46,797 nucleotides of DNA, taken from positions 1 through 46,797 of the forward strand of contig JBCCDU010000028.1 in the NCBI GenBank assembly GCA_039030715.1, read 5' to 3'. The notes under the pieces are model-generated. The model was not told where the DNA came from. It worked only from the letters and a program-made list of their open reading frames with translations, and did not search any database. Of this stretch, positions 33,741 through 42,711 are shown in pieces. The translations under genes were made by a program, and so were the position numbers. The DNA comes from Thermohalobaculum sp039030715 (GTDB lineage: Bacteria > Pseudomonadota > Alphaproteobacteria > Rhodobacterales > Rhodobacteraceae). Numbering within the stretch: the stretch's first letter is position 1; each line of letters begins with the position of its first letter.

Positions 33741-35354
33741 CTAGCCTGCCGATAAGATCGCTGTTAGTTCATCGAAATCGACGGGCTTTGCCAAAATGCC
33801 ATCGGCGCCTGCGGCCGCAGCCTCCGTCGCGTGCTCGGGCGTGATGTCCGCGCTCAGGCTATAGATCCGAACCATCGAGCCGGTTTTATCTGCAGCACCG
33901 CGTTGCGCCTCGCGGATCTCGCGGCAGGCCGCAAGCCCATCCATCACTGGCATGTGGTAGTCCATCAGGACGAAATCTGGGGCGTTCTCGTGGAACTTAG
34001 CAACCGCCTCGGCGCCATCCGCCGCCTCTGAGAGCTCCGCCCCAAGCGGCGTGAGGAACGCGGTCAGCAGAAAACGGTTCACCTCGTTATCATCGACAAT
34101 CAGGATGCGCAGCGACCGCCCCTCGGACCCGGCATCTCGCAACATGCCCTTGGTCGACACGACCGCATTCCTGCAGTTCGAGCGAGTTGACGCACACTCC
34201 AGCGGCAGCGACAGCGTGAAGGTCGCGCCGGCACCAAGGTTGGAGTGCAGCTTCAGATCGCCGCCCATCAGACCAGAAAGGCGCTGAGAAATCGTCAGCC
34301 CCAGTCCGGTCCCACCGTTTTGCAACGCACTTGGCTGGCCCTCGTCACCGCCAAGCTGGGCGAATTCGCGAAAGATCAAGTGTTGATCCTCTACCCCGAT
34401 ACCCGGCCCCGTATCCGTGACGGAAAAACTCAGACCAGCGTCACCCATCGTCAGGCTCAGCGTGATACTGCCCGCAGGTGTAAACTTTACAGCATTGCAA
34501 ACCAGATTGTTGAGGATCTGCTGGATCTTCTCGGCGTCGCCGATATAGGTGCTCCCCTGCTCCGGCGCATCGACCGTCAGGTTCAAGCGCTTCTCCATGG
34601 CGATGGGCGCATAAAGCTCCTGAACATCCCAGCACAGCGCCGCCGGATCGAAGGGTGCCTGGCTCAGATCGATCGTGCCGCTTTCGATCTTCGCCAAATC
34701 CAGGCTGTCATTCAGTTGGCGTGTCAGCATTTGACCCGATCTCAAGATCGCATCGACATAGCGACGCTGCGTCTCGTCCAAATCGGTTTCAGAGAGCATA
34801 CGCGCCAGGCCCAGCATGCCGTTCAGCGGCGTGCGGATTTCGTGGCTCATATGCGCAACGAATTCGGTCTTGGCGGCGGTTGCTGCCTCGATCTTCGCGT
34901 TGGCGCGGGCCAGCGAGGCTGCGGTTTCCTTAAGCTCGGTGATATCGGTGGCAAAGCCCGCAACCGCGCCGCTGGGGGTGCGAATCTTGGTGATCCGGTA
35001 CCAGCCCTTCCCGGGGTAATACTGATCGATCAACTCGCCGGTGCCCGAACGCTGGGCGGCCACCCGTTCGGCGACATAGGCCTCGATGTTCTCGGGGTCC
35101 AGATCGCTTGCGCTGAAGCGGATCAGATCCTCGTAATTCAGTTGGCCGGACGAGATCCGGTCGGCGAAATGCTCGAACGCCTCCGCGTGGATATCGGCAT
35201 AGGCCCGATTCCACGCGATCAGTAGGTTGCGGTCGTCATAGATTGCGGTGGCGGTGGCGGCAGCTTCAATAGCCTCGATCAGCAGACGATGCTCGTGCGC
35301 GATCATATCCACTGGCGGCCAGGTCCGCTTGGACGCCACAATAGTGTCAGGCAT
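33741..35354 (-). CDS. Hybrid histidine kinase (PAS-HisKA-HATPase-REC)
   Basis: A 537-residue soluble sensor kinase without transmembrane segments. A PAS domain (about 22-140) and short coiled linker lead to HisKA with FVAHMSHEIRTPLNGML (His about 171), the ATPase domain (NNLVCNAVKFTP, DTGPGIG, GGTGLGLTIS) and a receiver domain with ILIVDDNEVN and phospho-acceptor Asp about 465 in LMDYHMPVMDG, plus the conserved Lys in LAKPVD. There is no Hpt or output domain, so phosphate must pass to another protein. It is divergent from the beta-solenoid protein gene. ATG 35354 is chosen; a GTG at 35375 is possible. Confidence 0.9.
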   Translation of the reverse strand: MPDTIVASKRTWPPVDMIAHEHRLLIEAIEAAATATAIYDDRNLLIAWNRAYADIHAEAFEHFADRISSGQLNYEDLIRFSASDLDPENIEAYVAERVAAQRSGTGELIDQYYPGKGWYRITKIRTPSGAVAGFATDITELKETAASLARANAKIEAATAAKTEFVAHMSHEIRTPLNGMLGLARMLSETDLDETQRRYVDAILRSGQMLTRQLNDSLDLAKIESGTIDLSQAPFDPAALCWDVQELYAPIAMEKRLNLTVDAPEQGSTYIGDAEKIQQILNNLVCNAVKFTPAGSITLSLTMGDAGLSFSVTDTGPGIGVEDQHLIFREFAQLGGDEGQPSALQNGGTGLGLTISQRLSGLMGGDLKLHSNLGAGATFTLSLPLECASTRSNCRNAVVSTKGMLRDAGSEGRSLRILIVDDNEVNRFLLTAFLTPLGAELSEAADGAEAVAKFHENAPDFVLMDYHMPVMDGLAACREIREAQRGAADKTGSMVRIYSLSADITPEHATEAAAAGADGILAKPVDFDELTAILSAG

Positions 35355-35566
35355 ATGCAGTTTTCGCACCGTCACAGGCAGCCCGTCGATCGCCAGCTGC
35401 GCAAGGGCAGGCCGGTCGCCAATTGCTTCGCAACACCCACCCGATTGCCCTCACGATTCGCCCCACGAAAGAGTGGCGTCGAGAGGTACACAGCCAAAAG
35501 TAATATTTGCTTAAAGCCCGGCTGTTAGCAATTCGATAACCAAAACACCTCCATTCCTGGACCGTT

Positions 35567-37873
35567 ATGAGCATCGCTGGCAGCGGAAACTTCTTCGCCT
35601 TCGACGGGCTGATCGCACAGGCCGGAAACCTGGCCGATGGCGCCCTTCAGCTTTCGGAAGGAATCTATGCATTCGCCGGGTTCGACACCGGACTGAACAA
35701 CGCCGCCGGACCGGCAGAGGTCAACGCATCGATCGACCTGCTGGACGGTGTCGCGGTTACAGTCAGCGACCTCTTCGGCGATGCCGGCGGTACGGGGGGA
35801 TTCCCACTCAGCGCATTCGTTGGCAAATCCTACAGCGCCGGCAACACAGTATCGGCGCGCGTCACGGTCGCTCAATCCTCATCGCTGACCCTGCTGCCCG
35901 TCGCGAGCTATATCAGCGGGACCGGCACGGTCGGCGGATATGACACTCTGAATATCGGCCTGGGCACAGGTGGAACCGGGTTGGTCGAAGTAACCGGCGA
36001 GGGCAGCCGGTTGAGCGCTATTGGTGCCGGCGCCTTGATCCGTGTGGGTGCTATCGAGGGAACGGGGGTCCTCGCCATTGATCAGGGCGGCCAGGTCGAA
36101 ACCTTCGCCCTGCAGGCAGGCAACGGGCTGCTGTCCGCAAAATCTGCAATCGGGCGCGTGACCGTGGATGGCCCCGGCAGCCTTCTCAGCGTCGGTGCGG
36201 GCTTCGGCAGCTATGTCGCGCCCGCGGCGCTCGGTCGTTCCGGCACGGCCACCTTCGGGCTCAGCGATGGCAGCGGCGGGGCAGAGGGGGATGGACGCGG
36301 CTATCTCACCATCACCAATGGCGGCGTCTTGCGGGTCGAGAATGTGCCGAGCATCACAGACTTCCAGCTGCTGCGGTTCGGGCGCGACGCTGGAACCTAT
36401 GGCTATGGATTGATCGACGGGGTCGGCTCGACCCTGAATGTCGTCCAGCATGGTCCAGCGGGCGATCAGTATCTGGGTGGCGCGACGCTGGATGTGGGCC
36501 AAAGCGGACAGGGCCGGGTGATTATCCAGAATGGCGCGTCGGTAGAGATCGCCGGGGATGCCGCGCTTCTGGGCATCTCTCGCATGCCGAGTGGCCCACA
36601 ATTACCGGCACAGGAAAGTCATCTGAGCCTGCTGTCCGGCAGCACATTGACGGTGGATGCGGGCGCTCATCAGGGCGGCATCGCGCTGGTTGGAAGCGGG
36701 GCGGATGCTGCGGGTAGACTCACGGTCAGCGGGGTCGGTACGGCGCTGACATTGGCTGGCAATGCGCCAGTATCGCAGGACGCCACAGCATACGGTACGG
36801 CGCTGATACTGGGGCGTGAGGGTTCTGGCATCGCTGAAGTCAGCGATGGGGCCATGATCGCCATAGATGCCGCAGACGACCGCCTTTCAGGCTTGATCAT
36901 CGGTCAGCTCGGAGGCTCCGGCACCCTGACCCTCGACGCCGCCACTATCACACTCACCGGCAGTCATGCTGGCGTCGAAGCGCCCCGAATCGTGTTGGGG
37001 GAGGGTACCGGCAGCCAGGGCGACCTGATCCTACGCAATGGCGCCAGACTGGAAAACCTTGCCCCAAGCGGTGTGACACTGATCGCGCCCGATGCCAGCG
37101 GCACCGGCAGCATCGAAGTGACGGGTTCTGGCACCACCCTCGTCGCCGGGCCGCGCCTGCTGGTGGGCGCAACGCTGGACGCCAGCAACGCGATACAGCC
37201 GGATACCGGGGGTGACGGTACCCTGGCCCTGCGCAATCAGGCCATTGTCGAAGCCGACGAGATTATCGTTGGCACCAACGGGCATCTGATTCTGGATGAC
37301 GCCGAACTGGCCGAGGATCTCGTCCTCCACGGCAGCCTTGCTCTCTCACCCGACGCGGTGACCGTCGAGCAAATCAGCGCACAGCTCTCCCTCCGTCCCG
37401 GCGCAAGCCTCGCACTGGATCTGACGGCATTTGAAACCGGCCAGACCGACCAATTGGTCTTCACGGAAGCCCAAACGCTTGAATTAGACGACATCGCAGT
37501 GGAGCTGAAGCTGGTCGAATATACCCACTTCTTCGCCGGCGACAGCTTCACCTTCGCCGAGACACCCAATTCCCAGCCCACTCAGTCGATCGAGACGATT
37601 GATATTGCGGCTGGCCGCGCAGTCCGTCTGATAGCCGAAGGTACGGAGCTAAGCGTCGAGGCAATCCATGGCAGCGCTATCTCGATCCGACCGAACGGCG
37701 CCATCGGCCAGGTCACGTTGCCCGCTGCGAACAACATTGTCCCTGCGCTGGGATCCGGCGATCCCGATCCCAGTGCTCCGCCCACGGCCGACCCCGCCAA
37801 TTTGGATCTGAGCGCAACGGACCCGCTCGACCTGCCGCCAGACGACCCCGCAGGCGGTAATTTTCTGTTTTGA
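35567..37873 (+). CDS. Beta-solenoid repeat protein, candidate non-RTX type I substrate
   Basis: A 768-residue protein rich in Gly, Ser, Thr and Val with loosely repeated units (GxGxLxVxGxGSxLxxGxxLxVG) as in autotransporter passengers and right-handed beta-helix adhesins. No signal peptide and no C-terminal beta-barrel are visible, so it is not a complete autotransporter. The C-terminus is Pro/Asp-rich and ends AGGNFLF, resembling the [D/N]-F-x-[L/F] ends of the three RTX proteins in this window (DFLL, DFVL, NFEF). That suggests type I export without RTX repeats. Very few charged residues apart from Asp/Glu. It could be a surface or biofilm protein; no enzyme motif seen. Confidence 0.65.
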   Translation: MSIAGSGNFFAFDGLIAQAGNLADGALQLSEGIYAFAGFDTGLNNAAGPAEVNASIDLLDGVAVTVSDLFGDAGGTGGFPLSAFVGKSYSAGNTVSARVTVAQSSSLTLLPVASYISGTGTVGGYDTLNIGLGTGGTGLVEVTGEGSRLSAIGAGALIRVGAIEGTGVLAIDQGGQVETFALQAGNGLLSAKSAIGRVTVDGPGSLLSVGAGFGSYVAPAALGRSGTATFGLSDGSGGAEGDGRGYLTITNGGVLRVENVPSITDFQLLRFGRDAGTYGYGLIDGVGSTLNVVQHGPAGDQYLGGATLDVGQSGQGRVIIQNGASVEIAGDAALLGISRMPSGPQLPAQESHLSLLSGSTLTVDAGAHQGGIALVGSGADAAGRLTVSGVGTALTLAGNAPVSQDATAYGTALILGREGSGIAEVSDGAMIAIDAADDRLSGLIIGQLGGSGTLTLDAATITLTGSHAGVEAPRIVLGEGTGSQGDLILRNGARLENLAPSGVTLIAPDASGTGSIEVTGSGTTLVAGPRLLVGATLDASNAIQPDTGGDGTLALRNQAIVEADEIIVGTNGHLILDDAELAEDLVLHGSLALSPDAVTVEQISAQLSLRPGASLALDLTAFETGQTDQLVFTEAQTLELDDIAVELKLVEYTHFFAGDSFTFAETPNSQPTQSIETIDIAAGRAVRLIAEGTELSVEAIHGSAISIRPNGAIGQVTLPAANNIVPALGSGDPDPSAPPTADPANLDLSATDPLDLPPDDPAGGNFLF

Positions 37874-37965
37874 CACGGCGGGGGCTCTTCAAATCCGGTG
37901 CATAGCCCTTTTCGCAACGCACAAACCGCCCTAACGTTGGCGAAAGAAACCAGGGGCCAGCACCT

Positions 37966-39372
37966 ATGTTCAACGAGATGACGGGCGATGACGGCAAGCT
38001 GCGCGACGCCTACGCCCAGGTCTCAGACTGGATCGAGGAAACCGGCGAAGACCGCCTGCGCCAGCGCTCGGCCGAGGCCGAAGCGATCTTCCGCCGCATC
38101 GGTATCACCTTTGCGGTCTATGGCGAGGGCGGCGACCCAGAACGTCTGATCCCCTTCGACGTTGTGCCCCGCGTCTTCGCCGCCGCCGAATGGGCTCGGC
38201 TGTCGCGCGGCATCGAACAACGCGCCCGGGCGCTGAACGCATTTCTCTACGACGTTTATCACCGGGGCGAGATCTTGCGCGCCGGCATCATCCCCGAGGC
38301 GCTGGTCTATGGCAACGATGCCTTCCTGCCGGAGATGATCGGGATCGAACCGCCGGGCAAAGTCTACTCCCATATCGTAGGCATCGACATCGTGCGCACT
38401 GGAGAGAGCGCATTTCAGGTGTTGGAGGACAATTGCCGCACACCGTCGGGTGTCTCCTACATGCTGGAGAATCGCGAGATCATGATGCGGATGTTCCCCG
38501 ATCTCTTCTCCTCCGGCGCGGTGATGCCTGTGGACGACTATGCCGATCATCTGCGCGCTACGCTTGAGGAAGTGGCGCCCCCCGCCTGCAAGGGCGATCC
38601 CAACGTGGTGGTCCTGACACCCGGCAGCTTCAACTCCGCCTATTACGAGCATTCCTTTCTGGCGGATCTGATGGGGATAGAACTGGTCGAACCCTCGGAT
38701 CTCTTCGTGGACGAGGGTCGGGTCTGGATGCGCACGACCCAGGGGCCCAGCCAAGTGGACGTGATCTATCGCCGGATCGACGACGACTACATCGATCCCC
38801 TGGCATTCAGACGAGACTCCATGCTGGGCGTACCGGGCATCTTCAACGTCTATCGCAGCGGTGGCGTAACTCTCTGCTCGGCGCCCGGGGCGGGGGTGGC
38901 CGACGACAAGGCAATCTATTGCTTCGTGCCGGATATGATCCAGTTCTATCTCGGCCAAAAGCCGATCCTCGAAAATGTCCCGACCTATCGCTGCGCCGAC
39001 AGCGATGCCTGCGCCCATGTGCTCGACAACCTGCAGGACCTGGTGGTGAAGGAAGTGCATGGCTCCGGCGGCTACGGCATGCTGATCGGTCCGAAGGCAA
39101 CGGCGGAAGAGCGCGAAGCCTACGCCAAGCGGATCGAGGCGGACCCGGCGGATTTCATCGCCCAGCCGACCCTGGATCTGTCCGTGGTGCCAACACTTGC
39201 CCACAATGGCATCGCGGGGCGGCACGTGGATTTTCGTCCCTATTGCCTGGTCGGCAAACAGGTTCGCCTTGTGCCCGGTGGCCTGACTCGCGTCGCGCTC
39301 AAGGAAGGCTCGCTGGTGGTCAACTCCAGCCAGGGTGGCGGCGTCAAGGACACTTGGGTGCTGAGCGAATGA
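37966..39372 (+). CDS. Circularly permuted ATP-grasp type 2 protein (Anbu operon)
   Basis: A 468-residue protein of the circularly permuted ATP-grasp family (DUF404/DUF407). Typical sequences include IPFDVVPRVFAAAEW, DIVRTGESAFQVLEDNCRTPSGVSYMLENR, VKEVHGSGGYGMLIGP and RHVDFRPYCLV. ATP-grasp enzymes join carboxylates to amines, so it may form a peptide or amide bond. It is the first gene of a four-gene set with alpha-E, transglutaminase and Anbu peptidase, a recurrent operon in bacteria thought to build and trim a small peptide; the product is unknown. Confidence 0.9.
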   Translation: MFNEMTGDDGKLRDAYAQVSDWIEETGEDRLRQRSAEAEAIFRRIGITFAVYGEGGDPERLIPFDVVPRVFAAAEWARLSRGIEQRARALNAFLYDVYHRGEILRAGIIPEALVYGNDAFLPEMIGIEPPGKVYSHIVGIDIVRTGESAFQVLEDNCRTPSGVSYMLENREIMMRMFPDLFSSGAVMPVDDYADHLRATLEEVAPPACKGDPNVVVLTPGSFNSAYYEHSFLADLMGIELVEPSDLFVDEGRVWMRTTQGPSQVDVIYRRIDDDYIDPLAFRRDSMLGVPGIFNVYRSGGVTLCSAPGAGVADDKAIYCFVPDMIQFYLGQKPILENVPTYRCADSDACAHVLDNLQDLVVKEVHGSGGYGMLIGPKATAEEREAYAKRIEADPADFIAQPTLDLSVVPTLAHNGIAGRHVDFRPYCLVGKQVRLVPGGLTRVALKEGSLVVNSSQGGGVKDTWVLSE

Positions 39373-39398
39373 CCAGGCCAACGTCAACCACCTGTACC

Positions 39399-39424
39399 AG
39401 AGGTCCCGGGTCAGGCCCGGGACA
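39399..39424. repeat. Diverged half-copy of the 9154-9222 palindromic element
   Basis: This 26-base segment matches 9197-9222 at 23 positions (AGAGGTCCCGG core, ending CCGGGACA). It lies in the 172-base gap between the ATP-grasp and alpha-E genes. It is itself a short dyad (GTCCCGGGTCAGGCCCGGGAC, 21 bases at 39402-39422 apart from the centre). The rest of the gap has a GGGTGGGTGGG tract (39482-39492) and no gene. Confidence 0.7.
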
Positions 39425-39544
39425 GCAAAGCGCCCAGGGGATGGGTCGATATTACCAACGCTCGCGGCATCTCCTCGGCCCGGGTGGGTGGGTGTGCCTG
39501 ACATCGGCCATCCTGTATGGCATCTGCCTGGGAGGGCCGGGGAG

Positions 39545-40474
39545 ATGCTGAGCCGGACCGCCGAGAACCTGTTCTGGACCGCACGCTATATGGAGCGAGC
39601 CGAATGCACGGCACGGCTGATCGAGATGGGCAGCCGCATGACCATGCTACCCGGAGCCCATCATCACGAGGAATGGCGCAGCGTCGCCAATGCCTGCGGT
39701 GCGGGCGAGGCCTTTGCCGATGAGGCGGTCATTACCGAACAAAAGATCCTTTCGGCCCTGATGCTCGATCCAGAGAATCCCTGCTCGATCCGGGCCTGCA
39801 TGGATCGCGCCCGCGCCAATGGCCGCGCAGTGCGCACCGCGCTCACCCGCGACATGTGGGAAGCGTTAAACGAGGGCTGGCGCCTTCTCGATGGCGTCGA
39901 TACCCGAACCGCCCATCGCGACCTGCCGATCCTGCTGGACTGGGTGAAAGGGCGTGCGGCCCTCTTCCGCGGTGCGGCCGCCACCTCGATGCTGCGCAAT
40001 GACGGGTACGACTTCCTGTTCCTCGGCGGTCATATCGAGCGGGCGGACATGACGCTTCGCCTTCTCGACGTCAAATACTGGGTTCTGCTGCCGGAAACAG
40101 ATGTGGTCGGCGGTGGGCGCGACCATCACCAGTGGACATCCGTGCTGCATGCGACCTCGGCCATGCGTGCCTATCACCAGATGTATCGCGGCGACTACGT
40201 GCCCTGGAAGATCGCGGATTTTTTGATCCTGAACCGGGCCTTCCCGCGCTCGATTGCCTTTTGCTACGATCAGATCAATGGCTATCTGGAGCGGTTGGGC
40301 GAGGCCTATGGCACCACCCATGCCTGCCACGAAACCGCGGGCCAGATGACCCGCGATCTGTCCGGCCATAAAATGGGTGAGCTGTTCCGCGAGGGCCTGC
40401 ATGAATTCATCCATGACGGAATTCGACGCACCCGTCGGCTCAGCTCCGAAGTCTACGACGCGTATCATTTCTGA
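39545..40474 (+). CDS. Alpha-E domain protein (DUF403)
   Basis: A 309-residue all-helical protein of the alpha-E/DUF403 family, opening with MLSRTAENLFWTARYMERAE as these proteins do and containing DFLFLGGHIERADMTLRLLD and LILNRAFPRSIAFCYDQI. The ATG at 39545 has GGGGAG upstream. It is the usual partner of circularly permuted ATP-grasp proteins, sometimes fused to them. Conserved Glu/Arg residues suggest a catalytic or scaffold role that is not defined. Ten bases separate it from the transglutaminase gene. Confidence 0.9.
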   Translation: MLSRTAENLFWTARYMERAECTARLIEMGSRMTMLPGAHHHEEWRSVANACGAGEAFADEAVITEQKILSALMLDPENPCSIRACMDRARANGRAVRTALTRDMWEALNEGWRLLDGVDTRTAHRDLPILLDWVKGRAALFRGAAATSMLRNDGYDFLFLGGHIERADMTLRLLDVKYWVLLPETDVVGGGRDHHQWTSVLHATSAMRAYHQMYRGDYVPWKIADFLILNRAFPRSIAFCYDQINGYLERLGEAYGTTHACHETAGQMTRDLSGHKMGELFREGLHEFIHDGIRRTRRLSSEVYDAYHF

Positions 40475-40483
40475 GGGGGGATC

Positions 40484-41302
40484 ATGGCGCTTTCGATCAG
40501 TCACCGCACCGCCTATGCCTATGATCCGGCGGCCGACCGGGCAGGCCTGCGGCTGAAACTGTTCCCGGCCCAGACCCAGGCGCAGGCGGTGCGGGACTGG
40601 CAGGTCACAGTCAATGGTGACGGGCTTGCTCCAATCCTCGTCAATCCGTTCGGCGATGCCGAGGCGATGTGGTTCAGCAATGGCAAAGTGACCGAGATCG
40701 AGGTCGAAGCGAAAGGGACTGTCGAGCTCACCGACACCTCCGGTGTGCTCGGCAAACTCGGCTTTGCGCGGCCCACCGTCTTCTGCCGCGAAACTCCGCT
40801 GACGGAGCATGACGAGGCGCTGGTGGATCTGGCCAACTCGATCGCGGCGGATACGCCACTGGGGCGGATGCACAGCCTGAACGCCGCCGTCCATGAAGCC
40901 ATCGCCTATCGCAAGGGCGTGACGGAGAGCGTGACGACCGCTGCCCAATCCCTCGCATTGGGCGCCGGCGTCTGCCAGGACCTCGCCCATGTATTCATCT
41001 CGGCGGCAAGGATCATCGGCCTGCCCGCACGCTATGTCGCCGGATATTACGTCGAAGAAGCCAAGGATCTGGCGACCCACGCCTGGGCCGAGGTCTATCT
41101 CGACGGGCTTGGTTGGACGGGTTTCGACCCGACGCACGAAATAAGCCCGAAGGACAGGCATATTCGCCTCTGCTGCGGCCTCGATGCAGACGACGCCGCC
41201 CCGGTGCGCGGTCACGTCATGGGCGAGACCGAAGAAACGCTAGAGATCGCCGTCCAGATCAGCGATCCGGACCAGGGCGCCCAATCGCAATCCCAGCAAT
41301 GA
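40484..41302 (+). CDS. Transglutaminase-like cysteine peptidase
   Basis: A 272-residue transglutaminase-fold protein with an N-terminal beta domain (about 1-85; SISHRTAYAYDPAA) and the catalytic triad in order: Cys164 (GAGVCQDLAHV), His199 (ATHAWAEVYL) and Asp215 (WTGFDPTH). GGGGG lies before the ATG. No signal peptide, so cytoplasmic. In this operon type it probably cleaves or transfers on the peptide made by the ATP-grasp/alpha-E pair; the target is unknown. Confidence 0.9.
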   Translation: MALSISHRTAYAYDPAADRAGLRLKLFPAQTQAQAVRDWQVTVNGDGLAPILVNPFGDAEAMWFSNGKVTEIEVEAKGTVELTDTSGVLGKLGFARPTVFCRETPLTEHDEALVDLANSIAADTPLGRMHSLNAAVHEAIAYRKGVTESVTTAAQSLALGAGVCQDLAHVFISAARIIGLPARYVAGYYVEEAKDLATHAWAEVYLDGLGWTGFDPTHEISPKDRHIRLCCGLDADDAAPVRGHVMGETEETLEIAVQISDPDQGAQSQSQQ

Positions 41303-41309
41303 GAGGCCC

Positions 41310-42050
41310 ATGACCTATTGCGTCGCACTTAAGCTAAACCAGGGGCTCGTATTGTTGTCGGACACGCGCACGAATGCAGGCGTCGACAACATCTCGCGCT
41401 TTCGCAAGATGTATACGTGGGAGGATCCGGGCAATCGCGCTATCGCCACCATGTCATCAGGCAATCTCTCGATCACGCAAGGGGTCACTAACCGGCTGTC
41501 GGCGGCGATCAAGCGGGCGGAGGCGGGCGAGGATGTCGAGACCATCCTGAACGCCCCCACCATGTTCCGCGTGGCGCAACTGATCGGCGAGACGATGCGC
41601 GACATGCAGGAGCGCCACCGCGCGACCCTGCTCGAACAGGGGGCTGGGGCAGATGCCCTGATCCTGGTCTCGGGCCAGATCAAGGGCGGAGATCACCGGG
41701 TCTTTATGGTCTATTCGGCCGGCAATTTCATCGAGGCGACCGAGGACACACCGTTTTTGCAGATCGGCGAGCACAAATACGGCAAGCCGATCCTCGACCG
41801 GGTGATCACGCCGGAAACATCGATCGGTCAGGCGTTGAAGGCGGTGTTCCTGTCGATGGATTCGACCATCCGCTCGAACCTGTCGGTCGGTATGCCACTG
41901 GACCTGGCAGTTATCCCCGCAAATGAATATCGCTTCTCGACCCTACGCCGGATCGAGCCCGAAGACGCGGACTGGCAGGCCCTCTCCAACGGCTGGGCAG
42001 AGGGTATCCGTGAAGCGTTCGAGCATCTGCCTGAGGTGGAGCTGGGCTGA
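41310..42050 (+). CDS. Anbu proteasome-type peptidase
   Basis: A 246-residue Ntn hydrolase of the ancestral-beta-subunit (Anbu) family, related to 20S proteasome beta subunits and HslV. After Met removal the N-terminal nucleophile would be Thr (MTYCVALKL). Family features are LLSDTRTNAGVDNISRFRKMYTW and TMSSGNLSITQ. GAGAGG precedes the ATG, seven bases after the transglutaminase stop. Anbu assembles into open helical rings in studied relatives; its substrate remains unclear. It converges with regA, five bases between the stop codons. Confidence 0.92.
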   Translation: MTYCVALKLNQGLVLLSDTRTNAGVDNISRFRKMYTWEDPGNRAIATMSSGNLSITQGVTNRLSAAIKRAEAGEDVETILNAPTMFRVAQLIGETMRDMQERHRATLLEQGAGADALILVSGQIKGGDHRVFMVYSAGNFIEATEDTPFLQIGEHKYGKPILDRVITPETSIGQALKAVFLSMDSTIRSNLSVGMPLDLAVIPANEYRFSTLRRIEPEDADWQALSNGWAEGIREAFEHLPEVELG

Positions 42051-42055
42051 CCGCC

Positions 42056-42607
42056 TCAGCGCGGCGAGCGTTTTGCCAGGATCCGCTGCAACGTGCGCCG
42101 GTGCATGTTCAGACGCCGCGCCGTCTCCGAGACGTTCCGGTCGCAAAGCTCGAAAACCCGCTGGATATGCTCCCACCGCACGCGGTCGGCAGACATCGGG
42201 TTTTCAGGTGGTGGCGGTTTCTCCTCGCCACGGCTGAGCAATGCCTTTTGCACGTCATCCGCGTCGGCGGGTTTCGAGAGGTAATCGACAGCCCCGATCT
42301 TCACCGCAGCGACCGCGGTTGCGATGGCGCCATAGCCTGTCAGCACGATCACCCGGCTGTCGGGGCGGATCTCGCGGATCGTCTCGACCACGTCCAACCC
42401 ATTCCCGTCTTCCAGCCGCAGATCGACCACCGCATAGGCCGGGGGGCGCTGGCGCGCCATGCGCAACCCCTCTGCCACGCTCTCGGCCATCTCGGCAGCA
42501 AAGCCGCGCTTTTCCATCGCCCTGCACAACCGCTGGCGGAACGGCGCATCATCGTCAACGATCAAGAGGCTGGAATCAGGGCCGATATCGCCCAGGGTTT
42601 CCGTCAT
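42056..42607 (-). CDS. regA: RegA/PrrA/ActR-family redox response regulator
   Basis: A 183-residue two-domain response regulator: receiver domain (LLIVDDDAPFRQRL, phospho-acceptor Asp62 in VVDLRLEDGNG, LTGYGAIATAV, conserved Lys in LSKPADADD) and a C-terminal Fis-type helix-turn-helix NVSETARRLNMHRRTLQRIL, nearly invariant in RegA orthologues. The ATG at 42607 has AGGA upstream; the open frame extends further without support. RegA controls respiration, carbon and nitrogen fixation and photosynthesis genes in response to redox. Its kinase RegB and senC, often adjacent, are not in the window. Confidence 0.93.
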   Translation of the reverse strand: MTETLGDIGPDSSLLIVDDDAPFRQRLCRAMEKRGFAAEMAESVAEGLRMARQRPPAYAVVDLRLEDGNGLDVVETIREIRPDSRVIVLTGYGAIATAVAAVKIGAVDYLSKPADADDVQKALLSRGEEKPPPPENPMSADRVRWEHIQRVFELCDRNVSETARRLNMHRRTLQRILAKRSPR

Positions 42608-42711
42608 GTTGTTTTTCCTGTTTCCGGTCCCCGTCGCGGAGTGCTTCTCATTTGCTCCACACTTGAAGATAGGGCTACCATGGCCCCCCGCCACTTTGCA
42701 AATCTCTGCTG

